The notes: generated by a model not told the origin, from the sequence alone. A stretch of DNA of 64,000 nucleotides from Rhizodiscina lignyota (GCA_010015805.1 ML978139.1:62001-126000), one strand, 5' to 3'. Counted from the first letter of the stretch, positions 47,410-59,243 are shown. Made by a program: numbers and translations.

Positions 47410-47961
47410 ATTGAAGACCGCGTTGAGGAAATCTTGAGTGATGAAGTCTGTTGATCTTCGCGGGCAGCCTCAAGAGAGGACTAATCAAAACTCATTGAAA
47501 TCGGATGAGGTATTGTATGAATGGAATTTGAGAATGCGTGAGGGATTTAGTGCGTGGCGCAAGTCACTCGCGCAGATAGAGTAGAAAAGAGAAGAAGAGG
47601 TGAGAAGAAGGTTCAGTTTCGAGAAATAAATACAGCACGTCAACTCAGTGAATGAGCGGGTCCGTGCGCGATTGTGGCGTCGCTCCCACCAATCGCAGGT
47701 TTCGCGACTCATCACATCTTCAAGTTGCTACCAGCTGTTAAAAAGATAGGTTAAAAGAATTTCGCATTCCATTTACTGTGCTGATCACAGCATCTCTTTA
47801 ACTGCAACGCTTGACTCAAGCGTTCGTTTCCCTATACCCTTGCCTTGCCAAACGCCCGAGTGCCATGCTGGAATGTCTTGCGTACTCGCTCCTAATGAGC
47901 ATGGTTTGTCAACTCCTAAAAGTACAGCACCTATTCACCGCTCTGCATCGGATTTCAATAC
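47410..47961. other. Intergenic, nothing recognised
   Basis: About 550 nt holding the WW gene's promoter and the 3' end of the HbrB gene. No gene seen. Confidence 0.45.
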
Positions 47962-50739
47962 TCACTTAACTTCAACGGTCCCTCTCGCCTCCCCAACGGC
48001 GCCCATGCCAGCTCCGTGTCTCGGCATCTTCGTCCCCACAAAGCCCCTCCGCTGCCTTCCCGTCCTGCCTCTTCCAAGCCAGTTCAGCTTCATCTCCCTT
48101 GCTAGCCTCTCCATGGCCTCCTGTGCCTCATCCCCAGTCTGCACACCCGCCAGCACGCTGACGCACTGCAGCATGCGGCCCACAATCTCGGTGACTTTAG
48201 CCGAGTCCATGGGCTGCGACCCATGCAGGGAAGCGTTGACTGCTGGATTGGACGTAGACGGTGGAGCGAGCACGCCAGGAATGGATTGGAAACTCCCTGC
48301 GCTTGTGTTGGACGTAGCGCGGCTACGAGCGCCAAAGCCGGACATGCTCCCCAGACTTCCGTCGAGGATTGTGCCAGAAGAGTAACTACCCGTGCTAGGG
48401 TCGATGCTAGGAGCAGTACTAGGTCTGCTGTTTGTACCCTCCCGTCCAGCTGCACCAGCTAGTGCAGCGAGACTAGGAGGCTCGGGCAGAGGATTGGTGT
48501 CGACAGCAAAGCCTGCGCTCAGATTCTCCAGGCTCAATCGAGAGAATATGCCCATTAGCTTCTCGATGCGTGGAAGAATGACGGTGTCACGGTATGTCAG
48601 GAGCGTCATCCTCCTTACATCGAGGTCCTCGCCCATCGTTGGAATATTGGGGTTGTCGGGGCTTGATTCCCTCGTCGGATCTGCGGTGCCCGGCCTATCT
48701 TGTGAGTAGGAGCGAGTTTCCATGGCCAGAGCAGGTGGCAACTTGGCGCCCCATTTATCGCTGGCCTCTTGTGCAGACATGATAGTCCCGCGGCCCTTGA
48801 ACTCTAGATCCAGTGGGAGAAAAACACCCTGCAGGAACGGCAGGATGGTCGAGAAAACCTGATGCCACAGATCCACCAGACACGGGACTAGTCTCTCATC
48901 TGGTACGTGTCTGAGAGTCTGATCTAGGCTTGTGAAGCCCGTGAACAGCAATTCGTTCAAGTCTTCAATCACATTGGTAGGCTTGCCGAGCTGCACGCAG
49001 CGGCGAATCCAGACATCGACCAATGAATTAAAATCTTCAACAGGCTGTCGAGGTTCCTCGCCCTCGAAGATGTACAACAATCGGGCCTTGAGCAGTGGCC
49101 ATGCATCATCTGGTCCCATGCCCGGGAGGCTGAAAGCACTGGCCAAATGTGAGACGGCCGGTTGCGAGATCGTGTAGTCGGTCGCATTCATGCCACTTGG
49201 CACAGGGCTTGTTGCACCAAGCGATGACGAGGCGAGAGCCCCAAGACTGCCCGGACCAGGCCATTCTGGTCGATCGCCTGAGAAAGATGGATCGCGCTCA
49301 CGGAAGCTGTGCGCATCGCTGAGGACAGACACGCTACTAGAGGCTATTGGCGCGAGTAAGTTCTGTGCGGCAGCTTTCTCCTCTTTCTTCTTTTCACGAA
49401 GAGCACGGCCGCCATGACGGAGGTCAAGGCCTGATACGGACTTCGCAAAAGATGAAGAATGGCCTGGAGAGGCTGGTGCGGCGAAGGAGTAAAGTGGCTG
49501 AGGTGCATTAGGATCTGTAGGCCGGGAGGTCGAAGAGCTGGAGGAGAGTGGAAGGTTGTAGTTCTCGTGGTCCTTGTCTTTGAGCTTGTGCTTCTGTCGA
49601 GAAAGGAAGTTGTGCTTGCCGTGCTTCTCCTTCTCTTTTTCTTTCGTCTCGAACGAGACTGAAGGAACTAATGTGCTTGTCGATGCATTGGCGGAAGAAT
49701 ATATAGACGATGCGCTAGACATGCTCGGATCAACCAGGCTCGTCGTGGACGCATTTCCAAACCGCGGTAGTGTGACTGTACTGCTCATCCCAAGTTTATT
49801 TGGTGAAGGCAGTGCATACTTCTTATCCACATCCTTGTCCTTGATGATCCCTATGCTCTTCGGCTTGCTGAACAGTTTCATCTTGCTCTTCTCCTTGCCA
49901 TGCTTCACCTGGCTGACATCGGGTAAACCTCCACTGCCGCCTCCATGTCCATGTTCCGCATTCAAAGGGCTGAACTGCGGACTCCTCGGAAAGGCAGCAT
50001 TTGCTGCCGTTGTTGCTGCTGTCGCAGCAGCTAATTTGTGCCCTCCCGAAAAGCCATCTCCCAAATGCGACCTGTTACTCATGCTGATGTTGAAGGTTGG
50101 AACAGGCGGTGGTGGAGACGGTGCCGATTGCTTTCTCACTCCTCCTTTGCCAGTCTTGTCGTTCGGGTCTGGCAACGTCATGCTGCGTTTGCGCATGTGC
50201 GATGGATTGTTGGCGTCCACGCGGGCCTGCATGGCTGCCTGCGCTGCAATCTGACTGGCGTTAAGATTCGACATGTTGCCATGTGAGTTACTGCTGTTGG
50301 CATTGCCAAGTGCAGGAGAAGCGGAAGGGAGAGTGGGTTCAAAGTAGCCCTGTGAGCGCTGTCTGCGGTGGCCGGCTTGCGAAAGGTATGGCGCGCCGGA
50401 GCCCGGGAAGGAGGGGGCTACATCTGTTGCTGGAGAATGCTGCCGTGGCGATGCTACATCCACGATGACGCGGGCTGTTTGGGGACGAGAGAAGTTCGTC
50501 AGGCTTGATGTAGAAGCGTTTGCGTGAGTTCCGAGCGGAGACGGTTGTGGTTGCTGCTGTGGATGGGCGTAGGGCGAGCGCTTGTGCGTGGTGAGAGCAG
50601 CAATGTGCGACGAGTCTGACGAGTCGCTGGAGAGGGAGACGTTTCGTGGGCGGTAGGTAGGCGATTGCACGGTGGTGGGAGGATTCTGAGGGTAGATGAC
50701 GGGCGAGTTGCCAGCGCCCTTGGCGGGAGAGGTGGTCAT
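47962..50739 (-). CDS. HbrB-like TORC2 subunit (Bit61/PRR5 family)
   Basis: Single exon, 925 residues on the minus strand. The first ~530 residues are Ser/Pro/Ala-rich and probably disordered, with His/Gln runs and many SP sites. The HbrB domain spans about residues 545-735: LLKARLLYIFEGEEPRQPVE, LVDVWIRRCVQ, FTGFTSLDQTLR, LWHQVFSTILPFLQGVFLPL and YRDTVILPRIEKLMGIFSRL. In Aspergillus nidulans hbrB was found as a hyperbranching mutant. The yeast relatives Bit61/Bit2 and human PRR5/Protor belong to TOR complex 2, which controls AGC kinases, actin and membrane stress. A Ser/Thr-rich C-terminal extension follows. It is divergent from GON7, with 318 nt between. Confidence 0.88.
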   Translation of the reverse strand: MTTSPAKGAGNSPVIYPQNPPTTVQSPTYRPRNVSLSSDSSDSSHIAALTTHKRSPYAHPQQQPQPSPLGTHANASTSSLTNFSRPQTARVIVDVASPRQHSPATDVAPSFPGSGAPYLSQAGHRRQRSQGYFEPTLPSASPALGNANSSNSHGNMSNLNASQIAAQAAMQARVDANNPSHMRKRSMTLPDPNDKTGKGGVRKQSAPSPPPPVPTFNISMSNRSHLGDGFSGGHKLAAATAATTAANAAFPRSPQFSPLNAEHGHGGGSGGLPDVSQVKHGKEKSKMKLFSKPKSIGIIKDKDVDKKYALPSPNKLGMSSTVTLPRFGNASTTSLVDPSMSSASSIYSSANASTSTLVPSVSFETKEKEKEKHGKHNFLSRQKHKLKDKDHENYNLPLSSSSSTSRPTDPNAPQPLYSFAAPASPGHSSSFAKSVSGLDLRHGGRALREKKKEEKAAAQNLLAPIASSSVSVLSDAHSFRERDPSFSGDRPEWPGPGSLGALASSSLGATSPVPSGMNATDYTISQPAVSHLASAFSLPGMGPDDAWPLLKARLLYIFEGEEPRQPVEDFNSLVDVWIRRCVQLGKPTNVIEDLNELLFTGFTSLDQTLRHVPDERLVPCLVDLWHQVFSTILPFLQGVFLPLDLEFKGRGTIMSAQEASDKWGAKLPPALAMETRSYSQDRPGTADPTRESSPDNPNIPTMGEDLDVRRMTLLTYRDTVILPRIEKLMGIFSRLSLENLSAGFAVDTNPLPEPPSLAALAGAAGREGTNSRPSTAPSIDPSTGSYSSGTILDGSLGSMSGFGARSRATSNTSAGSFQSIPGVLAPPSTSNPAVNASLHGSQPMDSAKVTEIVGRMLQCVSVLAGVQTGDEAQEAMERLAREMKLNWLGRGRTGRQRRGFVGTKMPRHGAGMGAVGEARGTVEVK

Positions 50740-51057
50740 TTCGTACGACGTGAGGTGCGAGGCGAAGGGACAGCGTGCAGCTGCTCCTTCTCGCCCATTC
50801 TCCTAGCTCCTCTGGCCAAAGTGATGCAGCATAAACACAGTGTATAGGATAGCGGTACGTATGTGAGGCTATGAGTTGACGTCGATACAAGCAGTGCCCA
50901 GCTAAACGTTGCGGCGCCTGTGACTGGGGCCCTCAACGGTCCCGCTCGCGCTAACAGTCGAGTCCACTCGACCCCAGCTAGCATCTCCATCTTTCGTCTC
51001 TTCTCGAGAATCTCACAGCTTCGCAACAGAACCCTCGTCACTGCTCAATTGCTCACC
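50740..51057. promoter_or_regulatory. Divergent promoter of HbrB and GON7
   Basis: A 318-nt interval between outward-facing ATGs. The GON7 side is C/T-rich leader. The GON7 frame is open upstream to 50920 but that extension does not look like conserved protein. Confidence 0.4.
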
Positions 51058-51351
51058 ATGTCTGCGCAGCCTCACCTCGAGGCAACATACGCCGGACCAG
51101 ACGCTTCCGACAAGAGCTTCTCCTTTCCTCTCCCCACGCTCGCAGCGAGTCCGTCCACCTCCGACCGCACAGCCTACCTGACCGCACTCCGTTCCTCGGT
51201 ACAATCCATCCAGGGCCAAGTCAATACCTTCCTGACGCAGAAGATGGGCGAGGAGAAAGCCAATGCCGCTGCCGGAGGTAACCGCGTGGACGACAGCAAA
51301 GAGGAGGAGAACTACGGCGAGGAGGTCATCGACGAGGACGGACAGAGCTGA
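51058..51351 (+). CDS. GON7: GON7-like subunit of the KEOPS/EKC complex
   Basis: Single exon, 97 residues, starting MSAQPHLEATYAGP after a CACC context. The body DKSFSFPLPTL, SPSTSDRTAYLTALRSSVQ and QVNTFLTQKM matches the short fungal Gon7 family. The C-terminus is the usual acidic tail (DDSKEEENYGEEVIDED). Gon7 binds the Kae1/Pcc1 side of the KEOPS complex, which makes the universal t6A modification of tRNAs reading ANN codons and was first linked to telomere maintenance. The length is normal for the family. The upstream 46 in-frame codons are rejected as leader. Confidence 0.85.
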   Translation: MSAQPHLEATYAGPDASDKSFSFPLPTLAASPSTSDRTAYLTALRSSVQSIQGQVNTFLTQKMGEEKANAAAGGNRVDDSKEEENYGEEVIDEDGQS

Positions 51352-52549
51352 GGGGAATCCCCATCCCATGATCACATCCCATGAAGCTCCATTACGAAGC
51401 CACCATCACCGGACATCGATATAGTCTGAGCACATAGTGGTACACACGCAAATGCAATGTCACACTATCACATGCTCCGAGGCTCGCCTACTTAGTCCCC
51501 ACGATATATTCCTATCTGCATAAGTCTCGCTACCGGATCTCTGGCCGAGCGTGGGGAAGAGCGAACAACACTCTAGTACAACCGTAACCCTAATCGCAAG
51601 CAGCACAAATGCTCGGCCCCAGCCGATCAATATAGGCCAACCTCGGAGCATAATCGGAAGAGGAAAGTGACAATCCTTTGCACTATAAGGCTGCAAACAC
51701 GGGCATATGCAGGAACGGACGAGGCTTAACATAGACGTCTCATCTCGCCAATCAGCTGCGCAAAGGCCATTGTCCGGCTTTATAGAGGTAGCGCTCGGTT
51801 ATGTTTCAAGCCCCAGGAATCTGGGGATCGTCGGGGCGCGCAGAACAATGAGAGAACCCACACACCCATGCAATGTCCTGCATCTGAAAATCAATATCCT
51901 TAGTCAGAGCGCTTCCACCGGTGACAGCTCAGTCTGGACGTGGGAAAAGTACACTAGCCCAACCCTGCGTCAGAAGCAACTACAAACTATCTGGTACACT
52001 CGATTAGCGAAAACCCGATTTCTAGTGCGATAACGTAACAGTGTCCAAAATGTCGATCACACCACAAACAACTCGCGCAGGAGTTAGGGCGAACAGCATC
52101 TCATTCTCACGTGGCCGTGCTCAAGACGGGATGTGCAAAGCGCGAGGCGGCGAGGTCGAATGAGGAAGGCGAATAGGGGAAGCGGAGGGAGCCGTGTGCT
52201 ATGGGGACGACATTTGGTTCGCTTTTGGCAATGCTTGGTTCATTTTGAACTCGGGCACTCAGGAACCAAGGCAGCGTGTCTGAAACATTCACGCGATTGT
52301 TATCGCGTAAAATCGCTATCACCAGAGAAACAAGGTTCAGGCCAAAAACAGGTTTTCGATGACTTCAGAACATGCGTTCAATTTGCTCCCATTGACTCGT
52401 TTTTGCTAGCGAATGCCCACGCGAGCAGAATTGAGAGGTATCATGATATCCATGAATCCAGCCCATTATTCCATAATCCATAACCCATGACCGTTTATAA
52501 CGTGTATGTGCCGAAAATGCAAGACAAAAGCCACCCAACCATGATAACA
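51352..52549. other. Convergent gap, nothing recognised
   Basis: About 1.2 kb between GON7 (plus) and the zinc-cluster factor (minus). The 108-codon plus-strand ORF at 51707-52033 has no motif and an unlikely composition. Confidence 0.45.
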
Positions 52550-55273
52550 TCAAACAACAATGTACTCCCCTTGCATGCTCCCCAGCACCTTCCTCCACCG
52601 AAACGGCGTCCTGCGCATCTGCAACTGCCGAGCCCCTTCACCTTCTAACAACTCATCCAAATCCATGCGCTGCAGTCCCTCGTCATCATCCGCCCAGATA
52701 CGTTCCAGAAGCCCCAGTCCAGCCATATTGTTGAAGAACCCACTCTCGCGCGTCACGCACACGATCCTTGCGCGCACGAGCTCGCGGTCGCTCCACTCTA
52801 CGCACTCTGTGCCCGCGATAAACAGCGGCCACAGTAGGAACTTGTTCACGCAGCTGTCCGCAGGGATGGTGCTGATGTGCGCGAGTGCGCTACGCACGTG
52901 GCCTTGCAAGGCCGGCGCCGACGGCGGCAGAGTGGGAGAGGCAAGGCGCTCCGTATACAGCAATGCTGCAGCGTGGAACGCATGAGAGATGTGTGACATG
53001 TCCGACTCGCCCGGCAGAGCGTCGAAGCCCAGGCTGTCTGAAGGGAATGTCCATGCATCGAGGCGAGAGCGGATGCGATGCCACTCCTTCCAGAAGGCGC
53101 GGCGAGAGTCCGGGAGGCGGTCATCTGTGGACTCCAGGGTGGAGCGGAGCGCTGACGTCGGCGTGCCGGGGATCGGGGTCGGGGTGGCGTCCTCGGACGA
53201 GATCGGTGTGCCCCAGCCATTGCCATCCAGATTGTAGTAGTCCAGATTTGTCACTCGAAGTTTCGGTGTGGATCGCGGCGTCGCTTCTTCATCTGGAGAA
53301 TGCTTCTTTGAACTCGTCTGAGACGAAGTTGTCACGTGTGCCGGTTCATCGCGAACTGGGCGTTCCTGACTGAGCAAGTTCAGACGGCCAAGGCGAGCGA
53401 TAAGCTTGAACAGCCGCCCCTCGCAGCCCGCTAGGTGCTCGAGAGAGCCCAGATTGGCAGAAAGATTGACCATATCGAGCGAGTCGCCTCGCACTTCGGT
53501 CTCTCTATCGTTGACCGTGGAATTCATAACATCAAACCAAGTGAAAAACATCTCAACCCATGCAATGAAACCGTCTTGTGATTCGTTATGTATGCTGCGG
53601 TCGTTTTTGCGCATGCTGAGAAGCTTTTGAACTCCAGCTAGTTGCGTCTTGAATTTAGAGAAACCAGTATCACAAACATGGAAAAGACATAGGATTAGAA
53701 GCGTGGCAAGTACAGAATCATGCTTTGCTGATGTAGTGTCCGCCAAAAGTGCGTTTAAAGTTGCAATCGACCTGGCCTTGTACTGCTGCTCCTCTGCTGA
53801 AGCTGGGGATTTCGCCATCTCGATCTCCTGGACCGTGCGAACCTGGCCGGAAGAATCATTAAGCTCCTTCAACTGCCTCATCCGGAAATTGTTCGTTGCG
53901 AGAGCTGCAATCGCGTTCTGGAGACCTTCGCTCCCGACGGCCAGGTGCATGATATGCATGCGGTATGGATTGCTCGGCCCGTCAAAGGCAACCAATACCG
54001 GACAGATCATCCTGTCATAGTATCCCAGAAGCGCCTGGAGCCGCGACGAGAGGTGGCGGAAGGGGGACGAATCTAGGCTCTGCGGGATGAAAGTGGTGAT
54101 GGCTGAGCTGGTGCTGGTGGTGGAATTGCTTCGGCTGGGGAATGACGATCTAGACGGGACGTCAGCGGCGTCCTGTTCCTTCGGATGCGAAGTAACAGCA
54201 GAATTTCGTACCGGTTGAGGTCCAAAGACATAATCAAAGCCCTCCGGAATTACCTGTGGTGACGGCGTAATGTCGTGATAATGGGCCTCTGGCGTGCTAG
54301 GACCAAAGCCATATGCGCTCGACAAAGCCGGACTGAGTGACATGTGATCCGTCCCACTAAAATCTGAACTGATGCTAGAGCTCAGATCCTCATGCGGTCC
54401 GCTTGGATATGAGCGCGGAGCCTCCATGAAGTACTGGCCACCCGATGAGGGCGTCGAGTGGTGCGCCGTGTATGGGTCGGGGAAAGAATTGATGAACGGA
54501 TCCGCAAATGGAACCTCGTCAGGCGTATGCGGATAGTCTGTCGGTGACGGTGGGAAGTCGCTGTCGCTGAACGTACTCACAGAACCGGTTGATGGCGCTG
54601 AAAATGCCGAGTCGTCAAAGGTTCCCGAGAGGTGCGTTTGCAGTCGTTGCAATGGTCGGGGTCGAAAATTATTGCTCGGACGCCTTGGTTGCATGCCATA
54701 GTACCCATCCATGGGTTCCTGGAAATTGCCAGTCGCAGCAGCGAAAGCAAAGTTCGGATTTGAACCAGAAGGCATTGACACGGCGCTCATCGCAGTTGGT
54801 GAAGAACATTGCGGGGTCGATCGCTGTGGTTCGAGTGCCGGTGTACTGCCATAGGAGGTTGCGCTCACTGCTGGCGACTGCAATTCTTGTTTTATGTCTA
54901 CTTCAGACGCAGTGGAGTTTGATCGCGCTGAAGCAGAGAGAGGTGGCGATGTGACGTTCGCAGCGCCTTTGCGTGCGACGCCTGCTGCTTTTGGCGAATT
55001 GGCGATAGGTAGCGTCTTTCCTCTTAACTTTCCTCGACTCGCTACACCAACGCCCCAAGTCAACGTCGTTCTGTATCCGGAACATTCTTTTCCAAGATCA
55101 ATGCACTGAGTACAGTAAGGTCGTCGTCGATCACATTGTGTTTTGCGCTTTCGGCAAGTGAAGCAATCTTCCGTTGCTCCAGTGGCTGGTGCTCTTCTCC
55201 TCCGCTTTCGCGGCGGCACTGAGGCTGGAGCGGCCGCAGCAGCCGTCTCAGGAACTGGGTCGTTCGCACTCAT
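52550..55273 (-). CDS. Zn2Cys6 transcription factor with Fungal_trans_2-type body
   Basis: Single exon, 907 residues. The N-terminus is Ala/Pro-rich, then RKRRRR (likely nuclear signal), then the zinc cluster DCFTCRKRKTQC...CTQCIDLGKEC at residues ~37-64, in C-x2-C-x6-C-x6-C-x2-C-x6-C spacing. The segment directly after, GYRTTLTWGVGVASRGKLRG, is characteristic of one conserved subfamily of fungal factors. A long Ser/Pro-rich region follows to about residue 400. From there the helical body (LQALLGYYDRMICPVLVAFD, AIAALATNNFRMRQLKEL, LLILCLFHVCDTG) resembles the fungal transcription factor 2 domain, and the end reads FRWRKVLGSMQGEYIVV. Its targets are not evident from the neighbours. Confidence 0.87.
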   Translation of the reverse strand: MSANDPVPETAAAAAPASVPPRKRRRRAPATGATEDCFTCRKRKTQCDRRRPYCTQCIDLGKECSGYRTTLTWGVGVASRGKLRGKTLPIANSPKAAGVARKGAANVTSPPLSASARSNSTASEVDIKQELQSPAVSATSYGSTPALEPQRSTPQCSSPTAMSAVSMPSGSNPNFAFAAATGNFQEPMDGYYGMQPRRPSNNFRPRPLQRLQTHLSGTFDDSAFSAPSTGSVSTFSDSDFPPSPTDYPHTPDEVPFADPFINSFPDPYTAHHSTPSSGGQYFMEAPRSYPSGPHEDLSSSISSDFSGTDHMSLSPALSSAYGFGPSTPEAHYHDITPSPQVIPEGFDYVFGPQPVRNSAVTSHPKEQDAADVPSRSSFPSRSNSTTSTSSAITTFIPQSLDSSPFRHLSSRLQALLGYYDRMICPVLVAFDGPSNPYRMHIMHLAVGSEGLQNAIAALATNNFRMRQLKELNDSSGQVRTVQEIEMAKSPASAEEQQYKARSIATLNALLADTTSAKHDSVLATLLILCLFHVCDTGFSKFKTQLAGVQKLLSMRKNDRSIHNESQDGFIAWVEMFFTWFDVMNSTVNDRETEVRGDSLDMVNLSANLGSLEHLAGCEGRLFKLIARLGRLNLLSQERPVRDEPAHVTTSSQTSSKKHSPDEEATPRSTPKLRVTNLDYYNLDGNGWGTPISSEDATPTPIPGTPTSALRSTLESTDDRLPDSRRAFWKEWHRIRSRLDAWTFPSDSLGFDALPGESDMSHISHAFHAAALLYTERLASPTLPPSAPALQGHVRSALAHISTIPADSCVNKFLLWPLFIAGTECVEWSDRELVRARIVCVTRESGFFNNMAGLGLLERIWADDDEGLQRMDLDELLEGEGARQLQMRRTPFRWRKVLGSMQGEYIVV

Positions 55274-57462
55274 ATTCGAAGACTGATGATAGAGCTTTTA
55301 CGGATGACAAATTTCTTGGTATTACAAGTAGTGGCGGTAGCGAGTGAGATTTTTAAACCGTTCCAAAGCGGGAAGTGCTTCGCAGAAAAGGCCAGAATTG
55401 AAGCGATGGGGGGAATATAGGCAAGATCAGAGCCATGGGATGGAGTCCAGTGAACCCCAGGCATAAAGATAACGCCCACAGAGTGACCGTAGCAAGGAAT
55501 AGATGAAGGATCAAATGTTCTGCATTCAGGCGCAAAGCATGCGACTGGGGCAAAGGGCCAGGGTAATTGTAAATATATGTAGAGGGGGGCTTTCCATTGT
55601 GAAATACAAGTAGCTTTCAAGATCTAAGACGACCCGACACTGTGTTAAGCGTGGTTCAGCGTGCTTCTCCCACGCGGCGGCAATGTGGAATCAAGTCGCA
55701 AGAGGGCCTGCCAGCCGGAAGGGTTACATCGCTTTCGCTCCGGACGAGCCAAAGTTGCACGAACGGCGAGGGACCTGTGAGCATGATGATCGCAACGTGC
55801 AGCAGGCATGGGAGCCACAAATGTCGTCCAATCACGCAATGCGTGATCTTGCTGATCTTCAGGCGATTAAGGCGCTATTCCAGAGGTTGCCGCCGTGCTC
55901 AGGGGGGCGAAACGGGGGAGGCGCTGTGGGAGGGCAGCGAGAGAGATGAAGCCTCGGTCCAAGAACCAAGCCAATTTGAGAGACATGAGGAACCAGCTTG
56001 CTGCGTGCACACGACTCGCCGCAATCCTTCGTCAGCGGCGAATTAGGGCGCTCGCTGCTGGCCATTCGGACCCGGCCGAGCAAATGCGATGCAGATCAGA
56101 CAGCAGGAGGTGTGGTTGGGGGAGGGTGGACAAAGGCTGCCAGGACAAGCCACTCAGATATCGGCCATGACAGTGAACCGTTGTGGCGGATGCATAGAAG
56201 GCGGCCACGGCTATCTTGACCTTCTAGCGGCCGTTCTCCGCCCTTGGCAAGAGATCCGCTCCCATCAAAAGCGAGCCACTCACAGCCGCCTCTCGAGATC
56301 GAAGTACGTAAGTCGGCGCTGAGCCTGGCCGCAACGCGAGACATTGCCTCTAACCCCGCAGCTTCGCGAGCATGCAAACGGTTCCTTTTCCGCCGTTCGA
56401 TCGCGAAGCGGGAAATTTCAAGCTCCTTCAATCGCGAGCGAGGAGAGGCATGCTCTGCTCGCGCTCTGATAAATGCCGGCGTCTCGCCTTCGAAATACAT
56501 AGTCGCACTCAGGCCCTCCTGGCCAGCGAACCATCAGACCTGCACCTAGGATAAGCTGCCGGTAGGGTCGCGATCCGTCCTCCAATGTCCAACAAGGCCC
56601 TGTAAGCTGTCAGGAACTCGACTGCATCACGCTCCGAATCCTTGCTTTGAAGCCAGAGTTCACAGACCTCAAAAATAGGGCCTTCATGCTGGCGATAGAG
56701 GTTTGGTGGACGAGGATAAACTCACGATCCATTCTGTCGGAATTCAAGATTGATAAGGAAATCAAATAGAAATGACCAATCTCTCCCCCACGCTCCCCGA
56801 CCCCATCGTGTTGTAAGACGGCCCGGCCGCTCAGAGCCCCGAAAACGTGGTTATACCGGCAGAGCTTGGTACAGTCGCGGTCCCGCACAAGCCGAAGCGC
56901 TCCCTATGGAGAGCGCATGGGCCAGGTGATAATGTCCGTCTGCACACTGCTCGAAGCTTTTTCGACTCTGCAGCAGTCCTGCAGGAGAATGACTACGGTA
57001 CTATAATAGCGCCCGAACGGCTATATTGCCTACTGTGGAAAGGATCAGTGTCAATCCGCGCCACGATTCGGTTTGTCGCGGCGTCCGTTTTTTCAGGATG
57101 GTGCTGAGCCTCCAAGACGAAGGTCACTCTCTCTGTTCATTATTGTTGCTGCTGACCGTCACGTCGTCGGCGTCTCCTACTCACGAGCAGGCGAGTGGGA
57201 GGTGCCTACACCTCAAGGCATTGGTGAACTCGAAGTCAGGCTGACAGTGAAAACGCGGATAGATAGGAGGCCGTGGTGAAATCCGTGTCGGAGATGTAAC
57301 TGTGTTATCTGTAGGCGGAGTTTAGTAGTTTTACACGAGAAGGCTGAGCTGAACGATTCAGTGGGCTTAGTTCTGTCCCATTTTGCGCTCGGAACCACTG
57401 CGTCCGCTGAGGTGCTCTAAGGTCCTTGGTGTTCCTGCCCTTGGCGGCCATCAGCAAGCGGA

Positions 57463-57625
57463 CACGTGCTCGTGGTCCTTTCACGTGTCTGCACGTGAAC
57501 GACATATTGATTCTCAAAACATACAGAGAGAGTCAACAATCGGGATGTTTGGTTGTGATGAATATTAGTGTCGAGCGTTGTAGCTCTTCTAAGCTCCCGT
57601 CTTCAACCGCTTGCTATCCCACGTG
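57463..57625. promoter_or_regulatory. Cluster of four CACGTG palindromes
   Basis: Exact CACGTG hexamers at 57463-57468, 57482-57487, 57492-57497 and 57620-57625, with a fifth at 58130-58135. CACGTG is the E-box/CDE-type site of bHLH factors (Cbf1, Pho4 and relatives). No flanking gene is recognised, so its role is unknown. Confidence 0.35.
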
Positions 57626-59234
57626 ACTCTCGAGCTGCGGCCCAACGGAAGGTTCCGGCGTTCTGTCAGACCTATCAAACCCTTAACCTCACAATTCAGC
57701 CTCTTCTCTCTACATATATTGGATCAATACTGGAATTATAGTGCCTCATAGGATCGTGTTCCACGATTGGTTTGAGAGGCACAGAAGTCGGCCCACAGTC
57801 GACTCCGAGCAATCGATGAAGCAAGGTGTGAGATGCGCTTAGTGATCTGAACCAATTATGGGACAAGCTCTGACAGGCCCAAGTGCCTCCCTCTGGAACA
57901 TTTAGCTCTTCCAAGGTCTTTTATTCCATACGTATCATGGCAACCATGGAAATGCGGCCACTGGCTTCCCGCCACTGGATTTCATATCCGCGAACCGGCT
58001 AACGCGGTAGGCCAGGAGTTGGAGACGTTCTAGATCATATTTGCGGTAAATCTCGAGCGACTGTCGTCCTATATAAGAGCTGAGGACCGGCCGTTTTCGC
58101 GACCACCTTTTGCTCAGATGACGATGCTCCACGTGTGCAACTAATCCGGTCCCGCAAGCCCTCATTGTTAGCGGTATCTCTACCCCTCACTGGCGGCCTT
58201 CACGCACAGAAAGCGGCGACTCTTCCGCGAAATGGACTCGAGTCGACGTTGAATTCTTCGTTCGCGGGCATGTGAGAGAGTCTCCAGCCGCTTGTCATTG
58301 GGTGAGTCTGATCTATGAATGAGGGTCGCATCGTCTGCTGAATGACGCGCTAGAACGAACATCCTGCGCCTAAATAGGACTTGGCCAAGCCAGGGACCCC
58401 AACCTCCGTTGTGACTTCGTACATATACGGATTAGCCGCACCTGCCGAGCGCCAAAACGTGCAAGCGAGACTTGCGCTCTACCGGTCAAGAACTCTTGAA
58501 GCGTATCCAGGCAGCACCTGACGCGCGCGCATGGACAAGGGCCTGCCGCTGTGTGCGCCGTGGTTGTCGTTGGTTCTTCAGCAGTCCAACAACCCAGGAT
58601 CGTAGCAGGGCCACCTCTTGGCCATAGGTGCCCTGGCGATCAATGTCTCCCTTTCTCTTAAACGACGCCTTACATGCAATGATGATCTCGTTCAGTACTT
58701 CCCCAGTCCTTGCAGCGTGTACTCGTGCATTCTCAAGCACCATACAGCCTATCTCATCACCAGCGCGATTTTTCAATTCAGGCAATTTGTAATACGCCTT
58801 CGTTTTAGCCCTCATTCTGAAGTCAGAAGGAGCGTAAGGAGGAGCATGTTCTATTTATTCATTTTCTCATAGCCGCTTTTGAGCCGCGCGGAACCGGAGT
58901 CAAGTCCCGCGCCACCTCTCGTCGGTCTATTCCATTCAGAGAGGAAAGTACTTGCGGTATTTCTCAATATCAGATCTCGCGGACTTAACGCCGCGCCCTT
59001 CGATAAGCGCTGTTGACCAGTGTCTTAGCATCTCGGCAGTCCCGCCCTTCGAGGGCATGGCTCGTCTCGTATATTGAATTTAATGTTGGCGAAGCTCTCC
59101 CTGCACGTCCTAGGTGGGACATATACCGCCGCCCCTATTGAGGCTGCCCTGTCATTGAGCTGATCCTTCAGTCTAGGCCGTGTGCCGCGCCGCATAGAAT
59201 CTAAAGTAGCTAAGTGCCTCGTCTATGGCAGAGA

Positions 59235-59243
59235 TATAAAAAA
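59235..59243 (+). promoter_or_regulatory. TATA box of the small gene
   Basis: TATAAAAAA lies 200 nt upstream of the ATG at 59435. It is followed by a long C/T-rich leader (59270-59420) typical of actively transcribed fungal genes. Confidence 0.5.

Noticed and set aside
58486-58815. 109-codon minus-strand ORF, partly protein-like
   Set aside because: No recognised family, weak start context and no supporting promoter features; left out of the gene list.
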